In this document: positions 1 through 8,446 of the stretch, in pieces
Numbering within the stretch: position 1 is the stretch's first letter
Layout: each line of letters starts with the position of its first letter
From: Cycloclasticus sp.
GTDB lineage: Bacteria > Pseudomonadota > Gammaproteobacteria > Methylococcales > Cycloclasticaceae
Direction of reading: 5' to 3'
Assembly: GCA_012959695.1 (NCBI GenBank)
Contig: DUCS01000006.1
Coordinates: forward strand, 96,705 to 160,704
Length of the DNA: 64,000 nucleotides
Program-made: the position numbers and the translations under genes
The notes under the pieces: generated by a model
The model's database searches: none
What the model was told of the DNA's origin: nothing
Seen by the model: the letters and a program-made list of their open reading frames with translations, nothing else

Positions 1-514
1 GATTATTCGTGATGCACCAAAGCCAGTGATAGCAAAAGTGCAAGGTTATGCGATTGGTGGCGGTAACGTATTTGCCACTATTTGTGACATGACCATTGCA
101 TCTGAAAAAGCTGTCTTCGGTCAAGTGGGGCCTAAAGTTGGCTCTGTAGACCCAGGTTTTGGAACCGCTTATTTAGCCCGTGTTGTTGGTGAGAAAAAAG
201 CACGCGAAATTTGGTATATGTGCCGTAAATATTCTGCACAAGAAGCACTTGATATGGGGTTAGTTAATGCCGTAGTCGCGCACGACCAACTCGATGCAGA
301 AGTTGAAAAATGGTGTGATGAAATTATGCAAAAAAGTCCAACAGCCATTTCAATTGCTAAACGCTCATTTAATGCAGATTCAGAAAACATACGCGGGATT
401 GGTGCACTTGGTCTACAAGCCTTAGCGCTTTATTACGATACCGATGAATCTCAAGAAGGCGTTAAAGCGTTTAATGAAAAACGTAAACCAGATTTCCGTC
501 AATTTAAAAAATAA
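1..514 (+). CDS. badI: BadI-like 2-ketocyclohexanecarboxyl-CoA hydrolase, 5' end cut by window
   Basis: Crotonase-fold C-terminal part; the reading frame is open to the window edge, so the start lies upstream. The stretch with [22 protein letters not shown] and the ending EKRKPDFR is shared by MenB (dihydroxynaphthoyl-CoA synthase) and BadI. The words GSVDPG, TICD, AKRSFN and YYDTDES match my recollection of BadI better than MenB. BadI hydrolytically opens 2-ketocyclohexanecarboxyl-CoA to pimeloyl-CoA. The next genes include a PimC/PimD-like dehydrogenase pair, which act on pimeloyl-CoA, so context supports ring opening. The stop codon overlaps the next start by one base (TAATG). A MenB function remains possible but no other menaquinone gene is near. 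Confidence 0.75.
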   Translation, partial: IIRDAPKPVIAKVQGYAIGGGNVFATICDMTIASEKAVFGQVGPKVGSVDPGFGTAYLARVVGEKKAREIWYMCRKYSAQEALDMGLVNAVVAHDQLDAEVEKWCDEIMQKSPTAISIAKRSFNADSENIRGIGALGLQALALYYDTDESQEGVKAFNEKRKPDFRQFKK

Positions 515-1116
515 TGGCTAACAAAAGTCCGAAGGTGTTTTCAATTGATGGTGTCATTCCCGTCATTCACCCTACGGCGTTTGTTGATAGTACAGCCGTT
601 GTTATTGGTGATGTGGTAATTGGGGCGAATTGTTATATTGGGCCCAATGTATCGCTACGGGGCGATATGGCGGCTATAGAGATTGGCGAAGGCTCTAATA
701 TCCAAGATAATTGCACCCTGCATTGCATGACGGGCATACCCACCATTGTTGGGGAGTGGGGGCATATTGGCCACGGTGCTGTTGTTCATAGCGCATGTTT
801 GGAAAAAAATGTGCTGGTAGGGATGAATGCGGTGGTCATGGATGAATCCATCGTTGGTGAGAACAGCGTTGTCGCAGCCATGGCTTTTGTTAAAACGGGC
901 ATGCAAATACCTAATAATAGTTTAGTTGCTGGTGTACCCGCCCGTATTATTCGTAGCCTAAAACCTGAAGAAATTGAATGGAAACGTGATGGCACCCGTT
1001 GCTACCACGAATTAGTTGAACGGTGCCATGCTTCGTTGGAAGCTGTTGATGCACTCACAGAAAAAGAAAATAACCGACCGTCTTTGAAAGTCAGCATGAT
1101 TGATAAGAAGGCCTAA
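514..1116 (+). CDS. PaaY/CaiE-like hexapeptide-repeat (gamma carbonic anhydrase fold) protein
   Basis: A 200-residue left-handed beta-helix protein. Hexapeptide repeats run from about residue 15 to 150 (for example SIVGENSVVAA). The words SLRGD, IQDNC, GHIGHGA and VGMNAVVMD are typical of PaaY. PaaY of phenylacetate degradation is a thioesterase that removes dead-end CoA esters from aromatic catabolism, and family members bind metal through histidines like those in GHIGHG. It starts one base inside the upstream stop, so it is translationally coupled to the BadI-like gene. A housekeeping role for CoA salvage in this pathway is inferred from that coupling. Confidence 0.8.
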   Translation: MANKSPKVFSIDGVIPVIHPTAFVDSTAVVIGDVVIGANCYIGPNVSLRGDMAAIEIGEGSNIQDNCTLHCMTGIPTIVGEWGHIGHGAVVHSACLEKNVLVGMNAVVMDESIVGENSVVAAMAFVKTGMQIPNNSLVAGVPARIIRSLKPEEIEWKRDGTRCYHELVERCHASLEAVDALTEKENNRPSLKVSMIDKKA

Positions 1117-1153
1117 TCGTCGTTGATGATGAACAAACAGTAAGGAGAACAGT

Positions 1154-2353
1154 GTGGATTTAAATTACAGCCCTGAAGAACAAGCATTTCAACTGGAAGT
1201 GCGAGAGTTTCTGCGTACACATTACCCCAAAGATATTCAAGAAAAGGTGGCTAATGGCATTGCACTAAAAAAGGATGATTATGTCCGTTGGCAGAAAATA
1301 CTCTACAAAAAAGGTTGGGTTGCTCCAGGGTGGCCAAAAAAATATGGCGGTACGGGGTGGACGCCTGTTCAAAAATATATTTTTGAAGAAGAATGTGGTG
1401 CAGCCAACTGCTTAAGGCTGGTTGCATTTGGCCTAGTGATGCTTGGCCCCGTTTTATTAGAATTTGGTTCTGAAGAACAAAAGCAGCAGTACCTACCGGA
1501 TATTTTGGAAAGTAACCTGTGGTGGGCTCAAGGCTATTCTGAACCAAACTCCGGTTCTGACTTGGCATCGTTACAAACCAAAGCGGAAAAAGTTGGCGAC
1601 CATTACATTGTTAATGGCTCTAAAACATGGACAACACACGGTCACTACGCAGATAAAATCTTCACATTGGTTAGAACAAGCCAAGAAGATAGAAAACAAA
1701 AAGGCATTAGCTTCTTACTCATCGATATGGATGATCCTGGCGTTACCGTAGATCCAATTATCACTGTTGATGGTATGCACGTGGTTAACCAAGTGTTTTT
1801 TGATAACGTTAAAGTGCCGGTTGAAAACATCGTTGGCAAAGAGGGTGATGGTTGGACAATCGCCAAATACTTATTGCAGCACGAGCGCACAAACATCGCT
1901 CAAGTGCCACGTTCTAAAACTCAAATTGCACGTTTGAAAGCATTGGCAACAAAGCAACAAAGTAACGGTAAGCCTTTATTAGAAGATGAACGTTTTAGAA
2001 GCAAGATAGCAGAGATTGAAGTTGAGCTGATGGCGCTAGAAATGACCAGTCGTCGTGTGTTATCTAAACTGTCTTCTGGTGCGCCTCCTGGTGCTGCGTC
2101 GTCTTTGCTAAAGGTGAAGGGAACAGAGGTTCAACAAGCCATTACCGCTTTATTAATGGAAGCAGTTGGTTATTACGGTTTCCCTTATATGAAAGAGGTG
2201 ATGCTGAATGGTTGGCAAGATGAGCCATCTATTGGCCCTGAAGAGGCAGCTGTGCTCGCACCGCATTATTTTGATTGGCGTAAAACGTCTATCTACGGTG
2301 GCTCGAATGAAATTCAAAAAAACATTATGGCGAAGGCCGTATTGGGTCTTTAG
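1154..2353 (+). CDS. acyl-CoA dehydrogenase, PimC-like large (catalytic) subunit
   Basis: A 399-residue FAD acyl-CoA dehydrogenase starting with GTG, with AAGGAG at 1142-1147 as ribosome site. The FAD/substrate motif YSEPNSGSDLA lies near residues 131-141 and the C-terminal FAD contact is YGGSNEIQ. The position that carries the catalytic glutamate in medium-chain enzymes (YEGT) is a glycine here. A glutamate at residue 244 in QHERTNIA lies where isovaleryl-CoA dehydrogenase has its base. Sequence words resemble the large subunit of pimeloyl-CoA dehydrogenase (PimC). It most likely forms a hetero-oligomer with the next gene product and passes electrons to ETF. The true substrate is unknown. 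Confidence 0.85.
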   Translation: MDLNYSPEEQAFQLEVREFLRTHYPKDIQEKVANGIALKKDDYVRWQKILYKKGWVAPGWPKKYGGTGWTPVQKYIFEEECGAANCLRLVAFGLVMLGPVLLEFGSEEQKQQYLPDILESNLWWAQGYSEPNSGSDLASLQTKAEKVGDHYIVNGSKTWTTHGHYADKIFTLVRTSQEDRKQKGISFLLIDMDDPGVTVDPIITVDGMHVVNQVFFDNVKVPVENIVGKEGDGWTIAKYLLQHERTNIAQVPRSKTQIARLKALATKQQSNGKPLLEDERFRSKIAEIEVELMALEMTSRRVLSKLSSGAPPGAASSLLKVKGTEVQQAITALLMEAVGYYGFPYMKEVMLNGWQDEPSIGPEEAAVLAPHYFDWRKTSIYGGSNEIQKNIMAKAVLGL

Positions 2354-2376
2354 GCCATTAGGTAAAAGGGTAAATT

Positions 2377-3504
2377 ATGAACTTAGAATTCACAGAAGAA
2401 ATGGTCATGTTGCAAGATGGCTTGAACAAGTTTTTGCAAAATGAATACAATTTTGAAACACGGCAGAAACTGAGCCGAGATGGCATCGGTTACAGTGAAA
2501 GCAATTGGCAGCAATTTGCTGATATGGGCTTATTAGGTGTTCCATTTGAAGAAGAATATGGCGGTTTTGGTTTTGGCCAAACAGGGCTGATTGTCATTAT
2601 GGAAGCCATCGGTAAAGGTTTGGTGGTAGAACCTTACCTCGCCAGCATTATCTTAGGTGGCCAGCTGATTCAACAAGCAGGCTCTGAAGAACAAAAACAA
2701 GCCTTATTGCCTGCGCTAATTGGTGGCGAACTGAAACTTGCGTTTGCCTACGCAGAACAGCAGTCTCGTTATAACTTGGCCGATGTTGCTTGCACGGCTG
2801 AAAAGCAAGGTGAGCAATACGTTCTAAACGGCCATAAATCAGTCGTTTTTAATGCCGAAACAGCCGATAAAATCATTGTGTCCGCTAGAACAAGTGGCAA
2901 CACCATCAGCGAACAAGGCGTTTCATTATTTATTATTGATAAAGCGGCTAATGGTTTAACAGCTAGGCATTACGAAACAGTGGATGGATTGCGTGCGTCT
3001 GATCTGTCTTTTGAAGCGGTGACTGCTGAGGCTGTATTGGGCACAATTGATGAAGCGTTTGCGGTTATTCAAACGGTGATAGATTCAGCAACCGCTGCTA
3101 TTTGTGCGGAGGGTGTAGGTGTTATCAATCAACTACGTGAAAAAACCGTTGAGTATCTTAAGACTCGAAAACAGTTTGGGCAACCTTTGGGGAGTTTCCA
3201 AATACTTCAACATCGTAGCGTCGATATGTTTATGGCAGAAGAACAGATGCGTTCATTGGCTTATTTGGCAGCGATACATGCTACTAGTGATGATAAGGCC
3301 GAATGCGTTAAAAGCGTTAGTGCAGCAAAAATATATTTGGGCGATACCCGTTCAATCGTTGCTGAGCAAGCCGCTCAATTACATGGTGGCATTGGCGTTA
3401 CCGATGAATTAGACGTGGCGCATTACGTAAAACGACTCACTATGCTTAATGCATTATTTGGTGATCGAGATTTCCAAATGCAGCGCTTTTGCCAAGTAAG
3501 TTAA
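2377..3504 (+). CDS. acyl-CoA dehydrogenase, PimD-like small subunit without catalytic base
   Basis: A 375-residue acyl-CoA dehydrogenase-family protein, 23 bases after the large subunit gene. The fold is recognisable from GVPFEEEYGGFGFG, TRKQFGQPLGSFQ and LHGGIGVTDE. Both usual positions for the catalytic glutamate are lost: the helix equivalent to the isovaleryl-type base reads VIDSATAAICAEG, and the C-terminal YEGT position reads NALFGD. Degenerate partners of this sort occur in the PimCD and ChsE1-ChsE2 heteromeric dehydrogenases, where they complete the FAD site. A structural subunit of the preceding enzyme is the best call. Confidence 0.82.
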   Translation: MNLEFTEEMVMLQDGLNKFLQNEYNFETRQKLSRDGIGYSESNWQQFADMGLLGVPFEEEYGGFGFGQTGLIVIMEAIGKGLVVEPYLASIILGGQLIQQAGSEEQKQALLPALIGGELKLAFAYAEQQSRYNLADVACTAEKQGEQYVLNGHKSVVFNAETADKIIVSARTSGNTISEQGVSLFIIDKAANGLTARHYETVDGLRASDLSFEAVTAEAVLGTIDEAFAVIQTVIDSATAAICAEGVGVINQLREKTVEYLKTRKQFGQPLGSFQILQHRSVDMFMAEEQMRSLAYLAAIHATSDDKAECVKSVSAAKIYLGDTRSIVAEQAAQLHGGIGVTDELDVAHYVKRLTMLNALFGDRDFQMQRFCQVS

Positions 3505-3513
3505 GGCGTTAAT

Positions 3514-4542
3514 TTGTTAAAGGAATCTTCATCGCTGGAATACCCATTTCAAACTAAACCAGAATTTGGCAAGTTAATTGAGGTATCCGATGGAATATTT
3601 TGGCTGAGAATGCCCATTCCTTTTTCATTAGATCACATCAATTTATGGGTGTTAAAAGATGGTGATGGTTGGGCCCTAATTGACACTGGGTTTTACAGTG
3701 AAGAGTCTGTGGCACTTTGGGAAAATGTACTAGCAGGCCATTGTCATGGTGCAAAAATAACTAAAATTATCGTCACACATTTCCACCCAGATCACGTGGG
3801 TATGGCAGGTTGGCTTACTAATAAAACGGGCGCGCCCTTACATATGAGTAAGGGTGAGTTTGAAATGTTACATATCGCTTGTCAGCCATTTACTGAAGAG
3901 CAAATAATTACTAGAGGCGGTTTTTATCAGCAGTTTGGTTTAGCTGATGAAACGGTTAACAAGCTATTATCTAGAAAAGGAAGTTATGCTGATGGTGTTC
4001 CCAATGCACCGTTATCGTATCAATGCATGGTCGATGGTGAATCTATTGATATTAATGGTGAGAGTTGGCAATTTAATAACTTTGCTGGCCACAGTCCAGA
4101 ACACGTTTGCCTGTTCAATGAACAACGCAATATCCTTATTTCTGGCGATCAAGTCTTGCCGTCTATTTCTCCGAATATCAGTGTGTCATACGCTGCCCCT
4201 GTTTCTGACCCGTTAGCGCACTATTTATCCAGTTTAAGGGCGTTGTCTACATTTCCTGCGGATGCAGTTGTTTTGCCGTCACATGGCCGCGTGTTTAAAG
4301 GCTTACGTGATAGAACGAAGGTATTGATGTCTGGACACCAAGCAGACCTTGAGAAATTACAGGTCTTCTGTCAAACGCCCCGAACAGGGCGTGACGTAAT
4401 GGAAGAACTTTTTGGTGATAGATTAAATTTATTCAATATATTCTTAGCCGTTGGTGAAGCATTGGCTCATTTAAACTGCCTAGTAGGGCAGGATAAGGTG
4501 GTTCGCATTGATGCCCCCGTTATTCAGTATCAAACGAAGTAG
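3514..4542 (+). CDS. metallo-beta-lactamase fold hydrolase
   Basis: A 342-residue protein with the metal motif THFHPDHVG near residues 88-96, further metal ligands in FAGHSPEH and SGDQ, and a C-terminal helical extension after the MBL domain. The start is a TTG nine bases after the upstream stop, chosen because the frame is open from there and no better ATG precedes the domain. Such enzymes hydrolyse thioesters, lactones or other esters, often with two zinc or iron ions. Its place between the dehydrogenase pair and the hydratase pair suggests a CoA-thioester or lactone substrate of the same pathway, but the specific reaction cannot be read from sequence. Confidence 0.8.
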   Translation: MLKESSSLEYPFQTKPEFGKLIEVSDGIFWLRMPIPFSLDHINLWVLKDGDGWALIDTGFYSEESVALWENVLAGHCHGAKITKIIVTHFHPDHVGMAGWLTNKTGAPLHMSKGEFEMLHIACQPFTEEQIITRGGFYQQFGLADETVNKLLSRKGSYADGVPNAPLSYQCMVDGESIDINGESWQFNNFAGHSPEHVCLFNEQRNILISGDQVLPSISPNISVSYAAPVSDPLAHYLSSLRALSTFPADAVVLPSHGRVFKGLRDRTKVLMSGHQADLEKLQVFCQTPRTGRDVMEELFGDRLNLFNIFLAVGEALAHLNCLVGQDKVVRIDAPVIQYQTK

Positions 4543-4562
4543 TTTCAATCGAAGGAGTAAAG

Positions 4563-4988
4563 ATGAGTGACTATGTAAAATATGGCAGCATGAAGGAAGG
4601 GGATAACTTCCTTGATCCGGCACCTGCCTTTGATGTAACAGAGGACGTTGTTGATAAATACATGGCGTCAACAAACGACAATACACCAGCGTTAAAAGAG
4701 CTTAATAGCGATGGTAAACGTATCGCGCCTCCTATGCTTGCCGCTGTTTATGTTATTGATGCGTTGCGTACTAGAGTGGGCCCACCGGGCGGCATTCACG
4801 CCAAACAACAATTTAAATTTCATAGACCTGCTGTTATCGGCGAAACCTTGTTTACATCAGCGGTCGTCCTAAAGATGTACGAACGCAAAGGACGAAATTA
4901 CGTTGAAATGACAACAGAAACAAAAAATCAGCAGGGTGAGTTAATCACAAGCGGCATGATTACACGTATTTGGGGGAAAGAGTCATGA
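4563..4988 (+). CDS. MaoC/FAS1-like hotdog dehydratase, non-catalytic partner
   Basis: A 141-residue single hotdog-fold protein related to MaoC N-terminal (FAS1-like) dehydratase domains. APPMLAAVYV and KQQFKFHRPAVIGETLF fit the hotdog helix and following strands. It lacks the GDxNPLHxD active-site motif that the next protein has. The two genes overlap by four bases (ATGA), so they are made together. By analogy with HadA-HadB or ChsH1-ChsH2 pairs, this one is likely the substrate-binding half of a heterodimeric enoyl-CoA hydratase. The ribosome site is GAAGGAG at 4551-4557. Confidence 0.78.
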   Translation: MSDYVKYGSMKEGDNFLDPAPAFDVTEDVVDKYMASTNDNTPALKELNSDGKRIAPPMLAAVYVIDALRTRVGPPGGIHAKQQFKFHRPAVIGETLFTSAVVLKMYERKGRNYVEMTTETKNQQGELITSGMITRIWGKES

Positions 4989-5413
4989 GTAACGTTGAAT
5001 CCCTACAGCAATACAAAGGCCTTTCTGTTGGCGATAATTTGCCGGAACTAATTCAAGCGGTTGATCAGAATATGATTGATGCCTATGCTGACGCTTCGGG
5101 TGACATTAACCCCTTACACATTGACCCTGAGTTTGCAAAAACCACTTTTTTTGGTCGTACCATCGCACATGGCTTACTAACATTAGCTTTTGTATCACGC
5201 GTATTATCACAATGGAATTGGAACGGCTGGGCCTATGGTGGTGAATTAAATGTCGCTTTTTTAGGGCCTGTTTACCCTGGCGATACCGTTCGTGTCAGTG
5301 GTGAAATAGAATCAATAGAGCACCGAGATGATGGCGTGTATGCGTGTTGTCAGTTAGTGTGCCATTGCGCCGAAAAAGCCGTTGTTAAAGGGTACGCCAT
5401 TTGTAAAATTTAA
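4985..5413 (+). CDS. MaoC-family (R)-enoyl-CoA hydratase, catalytic partner
   Basis: A 142-residue hotdog protein with the hydratase motif ASGDINPLHIDPEFA (Asp and His catalytic dyad) followed by IAHGLLTLAF. The frame is open slightly further upstream from a TTG at 4970, but the ATG at 4985 has a strong ribosome site (GGGGGAAAGAG) and gives the usual ATGA overlap, so it is preferred. It probably hydrates an unsaturated acyl-CoA made by the upstream dehydrogenase pair, together with the preceding non-catalytic subunit. Confidence 0.85.
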   Translation: MSNVESLQQYKGLSVGDNLPELIQAVDQNMIDAYADASGDINPLHIDPEFAKTTFFGRTIAHGLLTLAFVSRVLSQWNWNGWAYGGELNVAFLGPVYPGDTVRVSGEIESIEHRDDGVYACCQLVCHCAEKAVVKGYAICKI

Positions 5414-5441
5414 CTCATTGTTAAATCAAAAGAGAAGAGTC

Positions 5442-6821
5442 ATGTCATATATCAAAGAAGGGGCGTTAGCTAAAAAAGATGAGCCTTGTTATCACCCCAT
5501 TGAAGTGATGGCTCAAGCAGATATTATTGAACTGCAAGAACAAAAACTACAGCAACAAATGCTGTATCTAAAACAGAACTCTACCTTGTATCAAAACAAG
5601 TTCGCTGAAGCCGGCATAGCCTTTGATGACATTAAAACCTTAGAAGATTTAGCCACCATTCCATTTACTGTCAAACAAGATTTACGCGACAGTTTGCAGG
5701 CTGAACCACCGTTTGGCCAACATCGCGCTGCTGATTTAAACGACATTATTCAAATGCAAGCATCGTCTGGTACAACGGGTAGCCCAGCCTACGTTGCGCT
5801 AACAGAGAATGACTTACTGATGTGGAATGAGTTAAGCGCACGCGGCTTCTTTGCCTGCGGCGTAAACCCCGGTGACTTTGTGTTGCATGGCTTTTCTATG
5901 AGCAAAGGCTTTGTTGGTGGTATACCTTGCGTGCAAGCACTGCAATATATGGGGGCTATTGATATTCCCGTGGGTGCTGATGGCGGTGTAGACCGTTTGC
6001 TAAGAGCTTGCGCAGACATCAAACCCAGAGTGGTGATTGGTGCCCCCAATTTTTTATTACACGTGGCATCACAAGCAAAAAGTATCCTTGGTATCGATGC
6101 GAAAGATTTAGGCGTTGAACAATTAGTGGTTGGTGGCGAGCCCGGTGGTGGCATTCCTGCTATACGCGAAGCCCTTGAAGCGGCATGGGGTGCGAAAGTC
6201 TGTGAAATGATGGGTGGTACAGATTTAGGTGTTATTTACTGGGGTGAATGTGACCAGCAAGACGGCATGCACATGATATGTCAGGATCATATCATTGTTG
6301 AACTGATAGACCCTGAAACAGAACAAGTCATTGAATTTACCAAAGGGGCGACAGGCGAACTGGTCTATACCGCGATTGGACGCGAAGCATCACCCGTAGT
6401 TCGTTTTAAAAGCGGCGACCACATTGTCGTTATTGACACCGAATGTGGCTGCGGTCGTACAGGGCCAAAGATACGTTGTTTTGGCCGCACAGATGATATG
6501 TTAATCGTGCGTGGTATTAATGTATTTCCATCCGCTATTCAAGACCTTGTACTGCAAATGCAGCCCGACACTAACGGTGTGATGCGTGTATGGGCCGATT
6601 TTGAAGGCCACACGACTCAATCTAACCTAAAGGTCATTGTTGAAAGAGGCAGTAACCATAACAACGCACAAGATGCATCCTTAATAGAGAAAATTGAAAC
6701 AACTATTAGAAACAGCCTGTCGTTTAAAGCGCAAGTTATTTTAGTGGATGCCAATAGTTTTGAAAAACCCGGCGTCGCCAAGGTTGCTTTAACCCTGCGC
6801 GATGCGCCCAATTTTATTTAA
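5442..6821 (+). CDS. PaaK-like AMP-forming acyl/aryl-CoA ligase
   Basis: A 460-residue adenylate-forming enzyme starting at the ATG at 5442 behind AGAGAAGAG. The frame is open from a TTG at 5382, but that would overlap the upstream gene without a ribosome site. The P-loop is ASSGTTGSP; the C-terminal part has CGCGRTGPKIRCFGRTDDM and VRGINVFPSAIQ, as in phenylacetate-CoA ligase (PaaK), including the cysteine-rich zinc loop. It would activate the free acid to its CoA thioester, giving the entry step of this operon. The acid is not identifiable from the sequence. Confidence 0.85.
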   Translation: MSYIKEGALAKKDEPCYHPIEVMAQADIIELQEQKLQQQMLYLKQNSTLYQNKFAEAGIAFDDIKTLEDLATIPFTVKQDLRDSLQAEPPFGQHRAADLNDIIQMQASSGTTGSPAYVALTENDLLMWNELSARGFFACGVNPGDFVLHGFSMSKGFVGGIPCVQALQYMGAIDIPVGADGGVDRLLRACADIKPRVVIGAPNFLLHVASQAKSILGIDAKDLGVEQLVVGGEPGGGIPAIREALEAAWGAKVCEMMGGTDLGVIYWGECDQQDGMHMICQDHIIVELIDPETEQVIEFTKGATGELVYTAIGREASPVVRFKSGDHIVVIDTECGCGRTGPKIRCFGRTDDMLIVRGINVFPSAIQDLVLQMQPDTNGVMRVWADFEGHTTQSNLKVIVERGSNHNNAQDASLIEKIETTIRNSLSFKAQVILVDANSFEKPGVAKVALTLRDAPNFI

Positions 6822-6835
6822 CCAACTGAATAACC

Positions 6836-8446
6836 ATGTCGATTATAAAAACAATAATTAATACGCAGTCTGACAATTTTGTAGAAAACCGAGACTTTTA
6901 TTCAGAGCGTATAAAAGATTTACATCAACGCCGTCACCGCGCACACGCTGGTGGCCCTGAAAAAGCGAGGAAGCGTCACACAGAACATCGTGAACAAATC
7001 CTTCCACGGGATCGCATACGTTTAATACTCGACCCAGGCTCTCCTTTTTTAGAATTAGGCGAGTTGGCAGGCGATAATCTACCCGAAGGCACGCAAGCGG
7101 GCGCGAGTATTATCACGGGCATTGGGCTCATCAATAATCGTCAATGCATGATTATCGTTAACGATGCAACGGTGAAAGGTGGAACATACTACCCAATGAC
7201 ATGCAAAAAACACGTACGCGCTCAAACCTTTGCAATTCAACATCGCTTACCGTGCGTAACCATGGTGCAAAGCGGTGGCGCATTTTTACCTGAACAAGAA
7301 GGTATCTTTCCAGACGAAGGGATGTTTGGCAGCATTTTTGTCAATCAAATAGAAATGTCAGGGCAGGGAATCCCACAAATTGCCATCGTCATGGGCTCAT
7401 CCACAGCTGGTGGCGCGTATATTCCCGCTTTATGTGATGAGATTGTAATTGTTCGCGGTAAAGGATTTATGTACTTAGGCGGCCCACAATTAGTGGAAGC
7501 CGCCACCGGTGAAAAAGTCGGTCACGAAGAGTTAGGTGGTGCTGAAATGCACTGTCGCGATAGTGGCGTAACCGATCACATTGCTGAAGATGACGCGCAT
7601 GGTTTGAATATTGTTAGAGACATAGTACGCAATTTAGGCAACCTACCTACTCAGCGGTGGGATGTGGCCGAGTCAGTTGAACCTTTGTACCCAATTGAAG
7701 AGATATATGGCCTGATTAATAAAGACACCAAAGTACCAAATGCCAATCGAGAAATACTGGCGCGTTTGGTCGATGGCAGTAATTTTGATGAATTTAAGGC
7801 AAATTACGGCGACACTTTGATGTGTGGTTTTGCCAAAATACACGGTTTTGAAATTGGTGTTTTGGCCAATAATGGCGTGATGTTTAGTGAGTCCGCTAAG
7901 AAAGGCGCCCACTTTATTAACTTGTGTTGCCAACGAGATATTCCCTTATTATTTATGGCAGATGTACCTGGCTTTATGGTCGGTGAACACGCCGAGCGTG
8001 GCGGCATCGCTAAAGATGGCGCTAAGTTTATTACCGCTATGTGCTCTGCAAAAGTTCCTAAATATACCTTGATCACGGGGGGCTCTTATGGGGCCGGTTA
8101 TTTGGCTATGTGTGGCCGACCCTTTAAACCCAATGCCATGCTGTCTTGGCCGTCAGGTCGCTCTGGCATTATGGGGCCAGAACAAGTCGCCAATACTTTG
8201 GCAACGGTTCGTGAAGATATTTTGAAACGCGAAGGCAAAACGTGGACGGAAGATGAACGCGAAGAATTTAAAGCGCCACATCGGAAACGTTTTGAAGACT
8301 CTGAAGATGCGTATAACTTTGCCTCAAAACTTTGGTATGACGCGGTTATTGATCCGGTCGAGACGCGCGAAACGTTCGCACTGTTACTTGATTTAGCTGG
8401 GCGTTCACCCAAAGTAGACACAAAATTCGGGGTATTTAGACAATGA
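6836..8446 (+). CDS. acyl-CoA carboxylase carboxyltransferase (beta) subunit, MCC/GCC type
   Basis: A 536-residue carboxyltransferase of the methylcrotonyl/geranyl-CoA carboxylase family, with the crotonase-like halves marked by [33 protein letters not shown] and GGSYGAGYLAMCGR. It transfers carboxybiotin to an acyl-CoA and pairs with the next gene, whose start it overlaps (ATGA). The paralogous liuB at 14774-16381 in this window is probably the true methylcrotonyl-CoA enzyme. This copy therefore likely serves another branched or cyclic enoyl-CoA, for example geranyl-CoA-like. The substrate assignment is inference. Confidence 0.88.
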   Translation: MSIIKTIINTQSDNFVENRDFYSERIKDLHQRRHRAHAGGPEKARKRHTEHREQILPRDRIRLILDPGSPFLELGELAGDNLPEGTQAGASIITGIGLINNRQCMIIVNDATVKGGTYYPMTCKKHVRAQTFAIQHRLPCVTMVQSGGAFLPEQEGIFPDEGMFGSIFVNQIEMSGQGIPQIAIVMGSSTAGGAYIPALCDEIVIVRGKGFMYLGGPQLVEAATGEKVGHEELGGAEMHCRDSGVTDHIAEDDAHGLNIVRDIVRNLGNLPTQRWDVAESVEPLYPIEEIYGLINKDTKVPNANREILARLVDGSNFDEFKANYGDTLMCGFAKIHGFEIGVLANNGVMFSESAKKGAHFINLCCQRDIPLLFMADVPGFMVGEHAERGGIAKDGAKFITAMCSAKVPKYTLITGGSYGAGYLAMCGRPFKPNAMLSWPSGRSGIMGPEQVANTLATVREDILKREGKTWTEDEREEFKAPHRKRFEDSEDAYNFASKLWYDAVIDPVETRETFALLLDLAGRSPKVDTKFGVFRQ

